Of a DNA stretch of 6,593 nucleotides, positions 1 through 4,848 are shown piece after piece. The notes under the pieces are model-generated. The model had not been told where the DNA came from, made no database searches, and worked only from the letters and a program-made list of their open reading frames with translations. The DNA comes from DASWRT01 sp036403035. GTDB taxonomy: Bacteria; Pseudomonadota; Alphaproteobacteria; ATCC43930; CGMCC-115725. How positions within the stretch are numbered: position 1 is the first letter of the stretch; every line of letters begins with the position of its first letter. The stretch lies in the NCBI GenBank assembly GCA_036403035.1, contig DASWRT010000053.1, positions 1 to 6,593 of the forward strand. The letters are read 5' to 3'. A program made the translations under genes and the position numbers.

Positions 1-174
1 GGTTATCGCACCACCTTTTCCCGCTGCCGTGATTAGACATGCGTGGGAAGCGCTCGGCGGCCACTCCGCAGAAGGCGGACGCAGAACCGGTTGGGATCCG
101 ATATGAGCGGCGGAGGCGTGCCGGTGCGGCGGCTCGCGTGATCGGCCTCGGTTCCGGACGACCCTACGGCGCGC

Positions 175-1050
175 CTATCCGCCCGCTATCAGTTTCGCGA
201 CCGTCGTCGCCCGGTCGAGGTGGTTGGTATCGTCCAGCACTTTCTCCAGAAGGGAAAGCGGCCGAGTGGCGCCCTCGCAAATGCGGGCGATCCAGGTAGC
301 GTCGAACGGTTCGTCATATTGGAAGAGGCGTGGCGCGTTGTCCCAATCGGGGCAGTACCAGATGATCGGGTAAGGACGCTCCCGCCAAACGCCCTTCAGC
401 TTCTCGAAGCCGACGATGCGCGCCCGCGCCGCCATGCCGGTTCCGTCCGGGTCGTTGCGCAACAGCAGATATCCCAGCGACGCGCTGACAAGCAGGAATC
501 GGTTGTGCGCAAACTTCGATATCCGGAAACCAATGTCGATCTCGGGGCCGATGAAATCGACGAGGTTCCTCGCCTCACCGATTCCGCCGCCCCTTCCGAA
601 CGTCGACAGGTGGTGTTCCCGGATCAGACGGTTGTTGATCCCGTGAGTGTCGGTACGAGTGAGCGTCTCGTCGTTGCGGACGTACTCGACCGCCGCAATC
701 CACATCGTGGCCTTCGCGCCGATCACGTTGCGCGTCCGAATCGGGTATTGCTCGCCAAGCCGGTCGAGCGCGGAACGAATTCGCTCGCAGGCGCCGTGCA
801 CTCCGGCGACGAGAGCCGGCAAGTCGTCCTCGGCGCGGACGTGACGCCAGAAGACAACCTCGTCGCCGATATACTTCCAGGTCTGGAAGCGCGGACAAAT
901 CGACCGAATTTCTTCGGAGGCGCTGAGGTAGAACCGGTGAATGACGAACGGCCAGCGCTCTTCGATTTCTTTATACGCGGTCGAATTCACCAGGTCGATC
1001 GACAGGAAGAGAAAGGCGCCGCGGGCCGGGATGCTTTCCTGATGGTCCAT
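175..1050 (-). CDS. Compact class III nucleotidyl cyclase-like protein (291 aa)
   Basis: The protein is a soluble single-domain cyclase homologue that would convert an NTP to a cyclic mononucleotide. Seen, numbering from the ATG at 1050: the metal-binding loop SIDLVNST (Asp19), KYIGDE (Lys59, Asp63), then DFIGPEIDIGFR (Asp165, Gly168, Arg176) followed by a strand LLVSASLGYLLL. The Asp19-Asp63 spacing of 44 residues is the same as in the large cyclase of this window. The usual Asn seven residues after the specifying Asp is Asp172, and Asp63 to Asp165 spans 102 residues against 70 in the large cyclase, so an insertion is likely. About 95 residues follow the core, including KLKGVWRERPYPIIWY, which I cannot assign to a named domain. 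There are no membrane segments and no sensor domain. An upstream TTG at 1068 is in frame, but AGAGG five bases before the ATG at 1050 favours the shorter start. GC sampled by hand is lower than in hyuA. Cyclase-fold assignment is firm; activity, product and a Pycsar-like defence role are unproven. Confidence 0.82.
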   Translation of the reverse strand: MDHQESIPARGAFLFLSIDLVNSTAYKEIEERWPFVIHRFYLSASEEIRSICPRFQTWKYIGDEVVFWRHVRAEDDLPALVAGVHGACERIRSALDRLGEQYPIRTRNVIGAKATMWIAAVEYVRNDETLTRTDTHGINNRLIREHHLSTFGRGGGIGEARNLVDFIGPEIDIGFRISKFAHNRFLLVSASLGYLLLRNDPDGTGMAARARIVGFEKLKGVWRERPYPIIWYCPDWDNAPRLFQYDEPFDATWIARICEGATRPLSLLEKVLDDTNHLDRATTVAKLIAGG

Positions 1051-1055
1051 TTGCG

Positions 1056-1060
1056 CCTCT
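1056..1060 (-). promoter_or_regulatory. Ribosome binding site deciding the start of the small cyclase
   Basis: On the minus strand AGAGG lies five bases before the ATG at 1050. The in-frame TTG at 1068 lies upstream of it and would place this motif inside the coding region. The spacing supports ATG 1050 as the start. Confidence 0.6.
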
Positions 1061-1140
1061 ATTTCCAATACTTAAGGATGTGTGCCGGCGGCGCGTCCGG
1101 AATGCGCGGATGCCGACCACTGCCCCATGATAACTTAAGA

Positions 1141-1170
1141 GCGCCTAATAATACCGGTATTGATGGGCGC
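1141..1170. promoter_or_regulatory. Near-perfect 30-bp inverted repeat, candidate operator
   Basis: The sequence has outer arms GCGCC (1141-1145) and GGCGC (1166-1170) around a perfect 12-bp core AATACCGGTATT (1150-1161). All are centred between 1155 and 1156, and 12 of 15 positions pair. It sits in the divergent gap between the small cyclase (start 1050, minus) and the small helical protein (start 1305, plus), in the most AT-rich part of that gap. A homodimeric regulator could bind here. No promoter hexamer pair with good spacing was convincing on either strand, so the regulated promoter is unknown. No known regulator consensus was recognised. Confidence 0.4.
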
Positions 1171-1295
1171 CCTGCGCGCCGCAGTAGGGCTCGCGGGCGT
1201 TTATCCCCAGGTTCCTCCCTGTCCACAGCGCCATTTAACGGCGGCCCGACGCTCCGTGCTGGTATCGTTCCGCCGGTTGCTTGATCTGCACCGTC

Positions 1296-1300
1296 GAGGA
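1296..1300 (+). promoter_or_regulatory. Ribosome binding site for the small helical protein
   Basis: GAGGA lies four bases before the ATG at 1305. It excludes the upstream in-frame TTG at 1281, which would read through the motif. Confidence 0.6.
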
Positions 1301-1304
1301 AAGC

Positions 1305-1523
1305 ATGAACCAGCCTCCGCAGGCGCTTCGAGACCGCGCCGAAAAGTGCCGGCGTCTCGCGCGGACAATTCTCGATGACGGCGATTGGCTCGAACGCCAC
1401 GCAATCAACTTGGAAGCGGAAGCCGACGCGCTGGAGCGCGAGCAGCGGCGGCCACATCCGACGGTGCTGATAGCGCCCGCGGCGCAGCACAAGCCGAAGA
1501 AGCGCAAAGCGAAGAAGCCGTAA
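1305..1523 (+). CDS. Small charged helical protein (72 aa), unknown function
   Basis: This 72-residue protein has three parts. An Arg/Glu/Ala-rich, probably helical segment covers about residues 6-48 (LRDRAEKCRRLARTILDD, then EAEADALERE). A Pro/Ala linker follows, and the last ten residues form a Lys-rich tail (63-72, KPKKRKAKKP). The single cysteine is Cys15. The pattern RAEKCRRLA near the N-terminus resembles many short hypothetical proteins in Rhizobiales, whose function is not established. The start is ATG 1305, supported by GAGGA just upstream. The gene is divergent from the small cyclase and convergent with the large cyclase, whose stop lies 13 bases beyond this one. The basic tail could contact nucleic acid or acidic partners, but that is a guess. 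There is no signal peptide or membrane segment. Confidence 0.65.
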   Translation: MNQPPQALRDRAEKCRRLARTILDDGDWLERHAINLEAEADALEREQRRPHPTVLIAPAAQHKPKKRKAKKP

Positions 1524-1536
1524 CGTTCGGCGCCGT

Positions 1537-4254
1537 TTATTTTTCCGTCAGCACCCATGCGCCGTCCCAGCCGGCCGGAGGCGGGTTGGCGAGGTAATGG
1601 CGGCACCGCCGGACATACATCTCGCTCGGCGCATCTGCGGAGTGACAGTGCAGCGCCCGCTCAAACGCCCGGATCGCGCCGTTCCAATCCGCGGCGCGAT
1701 AAGCCGCCAAGCCCGTCTGGAAATGCGACACCATGTCGGGCAATGCCGGACAGGTCTCGCGGTCGTGGTAGCCGAGCACCTCGTAGACGGCGACGGGACG
1801 GTCCTTTCCCTTGACCTTGATCAGGTCGATCTCGCGCGACGGCGTCGCCGTCTTCATCGCGCGAAGGGTCGACTCGCTGACCAGGATCTTGGTCCCGTAA
1901 TACTTGTTCGCGCCTTCCAGGCGGGAGGCGAGGTTCACGCTGTCGCCGATCGCGGTGTACTCCATGCGGGTCGGCGAGCCGATATTGCCGACGATGACCT
2001 CGCCCGTGCAGATGCCGACGCCGATGTCGAGCGGCTCCTTGCCGGCCGCGAAACGCCGCCGGTTCAGCTCGCGCAGCGTCAGCAGCATGCCGTTCGCCAC
2101 CGCGACGGCGTTGTCGGCGTCGCCCGGCCGGGGAAACGGCGCGCCGAACAGGGCCATGATCGCGTCGCCGATGTACTTGTCGAGGATGCCGCCATAGCGG
2201 AAGACGACATCCACCATCTCGGCGAAATACTCGTTCAGCAGCGCCACCGTCTCGCGGGCGCCCAGCGCCTCCGAAAGCGTCGTGAAATGGCGCACGTCGG
2301 AAAACAGGATCGTGACGATCTGCGCCTTGCCGCCGAGCTCGGCCTCGCCGCCGGCGAGAAGCTGGTCGGCGACCTCCTTGCTCATGTAGCGGGCCATCGT
2401 GGCCTTCACGCGCTTCTCGGCCGTGATGTTCTCGAACACGAGAATCGACCCGATGCGCTCGCCGCTCAGCCCGAAGAGCGGCTGGACCGTCATGTTCACC
2501 GAGACGTTGTCGCTGCCGCATTTCAGCGCGGCGTCGATCGAAATGTCGCGCTCGCCCGTCTCGCGAACCCGGTCGATCGCCGCCATCACCCAGCCATTGT
2601 CGGCGGTAAAGAAGGACTCGGCGGGACGACCGACGAAATCCTCCCGAACGAGCTTCAGGATCGACAGCGCGGCGTCGTTTGCCGTGACCACGGCGCCGTC
2701 GTTGTCGAGCGTGATCATCCCGTCCGACGTGCTCTTCAGGATGCTCTCGTTGTAGTTCTTGACGCTCAGCACCTCGTCGAAGAGCTGCGCGTTCTCCAGC
2801 GACACCGCGATCTGCGCGCCGAAGGCGCGAAGGCGCGACTCGTCCTTTTCGGTGAAGCGGTCGGCCGACTTCTTGTTCAAGACCTGCATCACGCCGATGC
2901 GGGCGCCGGCCTTGTTGATGATCGGCAGGCAGAGGATGCTTCGCGTGCGGAACCCGGTGCGCCGGTCGACCTCGCTGTTGAAGCGCGGGTCGGCGTAGGC
3001 GTCGGGGATGTTCTCCGGCCGCCCCGTGGCGAAGACCGCGCCGGCGATGCCGGAACCGGAGGGCATGCGGATCTCCCGCATCGTGAGCCCCGCGGCATAG
3101 CGCGACCAGAGTTCGTCGGTCTTCGGGTCGAAGAGGAAAAGCGTGCTGCGCTCGGCGCCGAGCAGGTCGGTCGTCGCCCCCATGATCCGCTGGATCAGTG
3201 CGTCCAGCTTCAGCTCGCCGGCGAGGTCGTGCGTCACCTCAAGAAGCCGGACCTCGTCGCGCAGGCCGCGAATCATCAGGTTGAAGCCGCGAAACAGGTC
3301 GGCGTATTCGTCCGTCGTCGCAACGGTCAGATCGATGTCGAGCCGTCCCCTTTCGGCGCTGCGCATCGCGTCGATCAGGGTCGCGGCCGAGCGCGACACT
3401 TCCGCGGCGGTCAGGATCGACATGGCCAGTGCACCGATGATGCACACCGCAGCGACGCCGCCGACCCACAGCCAGAGAGGCAGAAGGTCGGCGGCCGTCG
3501 CCTGCACGCCGAGGTCATGGATGAGCCTATCGACCTTGAAGACGACCGAGAACGCGAAGAAGAAGAGCGGCAGCGCGGCGACAAAGATCGAGAGGTAAAG
3601 CAGCTTGGTGCGGAGGCGGATCGCCACCAGCTTGCGCTGCTGATCGGGCAGGATGCTCGCGTCCGCATCGCGCACCAGCCGGACGATCGGCGCGACGATG
3701 TCGCGCGAGATCGCGAAGTACTCCAGGATCGCGTGCGTCGGCGTCGCGAAGAAGAGCACCGTCGCCGCTAAGATCAGCACCTGCCAGAGCGCATAGCCCA
3801 TCCCTAAGAACCAGTTCAGTCCGCCCAGGCCCAGCAGCGTAAGCGCCGTGGCCATCGGTCCATGCAGGAACGTGACGCGGACGAACGAGTAGAAGGGCAG
3901 GTTCAAGGCCCGCACCAGAGCGGCCGACGCCTGCTCCCGCGTCGGCGGCTCGCCACGGTCGAGCCGCGACAGCGCCGCGCCGAGGGGCTGGAACTGTCGG
4001 CCGATCACGTAGATGTCGACGAGCACGTAGAGAGCGACGCCGGGCGGCGTGATGCTCAGGAGGCCCACCCACTGACCGAACGTAAGCTCGAGCCCGAGCA
4101 GCACGAGCAGCAGCGTGACCAAAACCGCAGCCAGCGAGCCCTGGACGTAGATCCAGACCAGCCGCCGCTGCAATCGTTTGGCGGAACCTGCATCGTCCGC
4201 GCGCCCAGACCACGACGCCGACGCGCGCAGACCTTCTCCCGCAACTTCCCCCAT
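1537..4254 (-). CDS. Membrane-bound class IIIb adenylate cyclase, 6TM-HAMP-GAF-PAS-CHD (905 aa)
   Basis: The enzyme probably makes cAMP from ATP at the inner face of the membrane. Hydrophobic segments lie at about 33-57, 61-84, 124-150, 154-175, 216-240 and 256-283. A HAMP-like linker follows (283-336), then GAF (about 345-490), PAS (about 500-612), the coupling segment ARYMSKEVADQLL, and the cyclase domain (644-828). Catalytic residues seen: metal ligands Asp653 (FSDVRHFT) and Asp697, substrate Lys693 (LDKYIGD), Thr767 in place of the usual adenine-specifying Asp, and transition-state Asn774 and Arg778 (GDSVNLASRLE). Thr here defines class IIIb, many members of which respond to bicarbonate. 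The GAF domain has the N-K-x5-F-x3-D-E signature (Asn460 to Glu472) of cyclic-nucleotide-binding GAF domains. The tail 838-905 (one TPR-like helix pair, then NPPPAGWDGAWV) recurs in bacterial cyclases of this type. The start is ATG 4254, with GGAG four bases before it. The gene appears intact and complete; cGMP as product cannot be wholly excluded. Confidence 0.93.
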   Translation of the reverse strand: MGEVAGEGLRASASWSGRADDAGSAKRLQRRLVWIYVQGSLAAVLVTLLLVLLGLELTFGQWVGLLSITPPGVALYVLVDIYVIGRQFQPLGAALSRLDRGEPPTREQASAALVRALNLPFYSFVRVTFLHGPMATALTLLGLGGLNWFLGMGYALWQVLILAATVLFFATPTHAILEYFAISRDIVAPIVRLVRDADASILPDQQRKLVAIRLRTKLLYLSIFVAALPLFFFAFSVVFKVDRLIHDLGVQATAADLLPLWLWVGGVAAVCIIGALAMSILTAAEVSRSAATLIDAMRSAERGRLDIDLTVATTDEYADLFRGFNLMIRGLRDEVRLLEVTHDLAGELKLDALIQRIMGATTDLLGAERSTLFLFDPKTDELWSRYAAGLTMREIRMPSGSGIAGAVFATGRPENIPDAYADPRFNSEVDRRTGFRTRSILCLPIINKAGARIGVMQVLNKKSADRFTEKDESRLRAFGAQIAVSLENAQLFDEVLSVKNYNESILKSTSDGMITLDNDGAVVTANDAALSILKLVREDFVGRPAESFFTADNGWVMAAIDRVRETGERDISIDAALKCGSDNVSVNMTVQPLFGLSGERIGSILVFENITAEKRVKATMARYMSKEVADQLLAGGEAELGGKAQIVTILFSDVRHFTTLSEALGARETVALLNEYFAEMVDVVFRYGGILDKYIGDAIMALFGAPFPRPGDADNAVAVANGMLLTLRELNRRRFAAGKEPLDIGVGICTGEVIVGNIGSPTRMEYTAIGDSVNLASRLEGANKYYGTKILVSESTLRAMKTATPSREIDLIKVKGKDRPVAVYEVLGYHDRETCPALPDMVSHFQTGLAAYRAADWNGAIRAFERALHCHSADAPSEMYVRRCRHYLANPPPAGWDGAWVLTEK

Positions 4255-4421
4255 CGCGCTCCGCTACTCCTCGCCCTCCGCTTCGAGAGGCCGGCTTATC
4301 TTAGCGGCAGTCGACTTTCTCAGGGCCTAAATCATTATTAACCGGCCAACGTCACGCTGAATTGATCCGTGTCCTTACGATCGTGCAAGATGGGATTCCG
4401 TCCGACGTCAAGAGAGCAAGA
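4255..4421. promoter_or_regulatory. Divergent intergenic region between large cyclase and four-Cys protein
   Basis: Both flanking genes start here and point outward, so promoters for both should lie in these 167 bases. An AT-rich patch (CTAAATCATTATTAAC, 4327-4342) stands out from the GC-rich surroundings and is the likeliest melting region. TAAGAT, read on the minus strand just downstream, is a weak -10 candidate without a fitting -35. Alphaproteobacterial promoters are degenerate, so no hexamers are assigned. Confidence 0.3.
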
Positions 4422-4673
4422 ATGACGGACGATGCGCCGCGCTGCGGGAGGTGTCGTTTCTGGTACGATAACGGCCTGTCGGACCATTGGCGGCTCTGCC
4501 GCCGCCAGCCGCCACGGTCCGATGCGCGCGGCGACCCGGAGTGGCCGCGCACGCATATCGATCATTGGTGCGGCGAGTTCCTGTCGCTGTCCGGGGTGAG
4601 CTTCAGGGAGATGGTCACGGGACGCCAGCCCGGCCGGCGCGGCAAAGCCGCCGAGTCGTCGGGACGCGGATAG
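4422..4673 (+). CDS. Small four-cysteine, putative zinc-knuckle protein (83 aa)
   Basis: The protein has a compact Cys pattern: Cys8-x2-Cys11 followed by RFW, then Cys26 (LCRRQPP), then Cys50 in the motif HWCGEF. The ordering C-x2-C, C-R-R-x-P-P, W-P-x-T and W-C-G-E-F recurs in short uncharacterised proteins of Proteobacteria and some phages. It is consistent with four-cysteine metal binding, most likely zinc, though no function is established. Residues after 53 are polar and Gly/Arg-rich, probably disordered. The ATG at 4422 puts the first cysteine close to the N-terminus; an in-frame TTG at 4362 would add 20 residues without recognisable features. The ribosome binding site is weak (AGAG about seven bases before the ATG). 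The gene is divergent from the large cyclase and convergent with hyuA, with inverted hairpins just after its stop. The reading frame is well supported by the motif; its role is unknown. Confidence 0.7.
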   Translation: MTDDAPRCGRCRFWYDNGLSDHWRLCRRQPPRSDARGDPEWPRTHIDHWCGEFLSLSGVSFREMVTGRQPGRRGKAAESSGRG

Positions 4674-4692
4674 GCGCGCGCCGCTCCACCGT

Positions 4693-4725
4693 TCTCCCGC
4701 TCGCGGGAGAGGGGCGGGGTGAGGG
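4693..4725. repeat. REP-like palindromic unit, left copy
   Basis: TCTCCCGC (4693-4700) pairs with GCGGGAGA (4703-4710) across a two-base loop, giving an 8-bp stem. It is followed by the conserved tail GGGCGGGGTGAGGG (4712-4725). Its reverse complement closely matches the right copy at 4775-4809. It begins 20 bases after the stop of the four-Cys gene. There is no T-run after the stem, so it is not a classic intrinsic terminator. Confidence 0.75.
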
Positions 4726-4774
4726 CCGATCGCCGGCGAACTCCGCCGGAAGCTGTTGAAATGAAAAGAGTACT

Positions 4775-4809
4775 CCCTCACCCTGCCCTCTCCCGCAGGC
4801 GGGAGAGGG
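4775..4809. repeat. REP-like palindromic unit, right copy
   Basis: The head CCCTCACCCTG (4775-4785) is followed by a perfect 11-bp stem. CCCTCTCCCGC (4786-4796) pairs with GCGGGAGAGGG (4799-4809) across an AG loop. It lies in inverted orientation to the left copy, 49 bases away, and 39 bases beyond the end of hyuA. Units of this kind are dispersed between genes in many proteobacterial genomes. A short T-rich TTCTT follows on the plus strand, so it might weakly slow transcription arriving from the four-Cys gene. Confidence 0.8.
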
Positions 4810-4848
4810 TTCTTGCGGCCGGGCAGGCGCGATCGTCGCTCGTATGGC

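Noticed and set aside
39..299. Plus-strand 86-codon frame at the left end
   Set aside because: Arg/Gly/Pro-rich product, no ribosome binding site, and it overlaps the 3' end of the small cyclase in antisense.
1071..1139. Two CTTAAG hexamers 63 bases apart in the divergent gap
   Set aside because: Six-base matches are short enough to arise by chance. The spacing of about six helical turns is suggestive but unsupported.
1201..1229. Two DnaA-box-like strings (TTATCCCCA and a degenerate TGTCCACA), hinting at an origin
   Set aside because: Each deviates from the consensus, there are only two, and no replication gene or AT-rich unwinding element is present.
220..1284. A 354-codon open frame on the plus strand, antisense to the small cyclase
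   Set aside because: No recognisable motif; the minus strand carries cyclase motifs and a good ribosome binding site.
1522..1544. AACG/CGTT arms followed by TTTATTTTT after the small helical gene, a possible terminator
   Set aside because: The stem is only four base pairs with an eight-base loop, and the T-run lies within the end of the large cyclase gene. It is too weak to call.
1597..3771. A 724-codon open frame on the plus strand, antisense to the large cyclase
   Set aside because: Its product is a low-complexity Arg/Ala/Asp/Val-rich string with no domain. The opposite strand encodes clear HAMP, GAF, PAS and cyclase motifs. Long antisense frames are usual in GC-rich genes.
4338..4781. 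Minus-strand 147-codon frame spanning the REP-like repeats
   Set aside because: Its N-terminal part is translated REP sequence (HPAPLPRAGER) and the rest is antisense to the four-cysteine gene.
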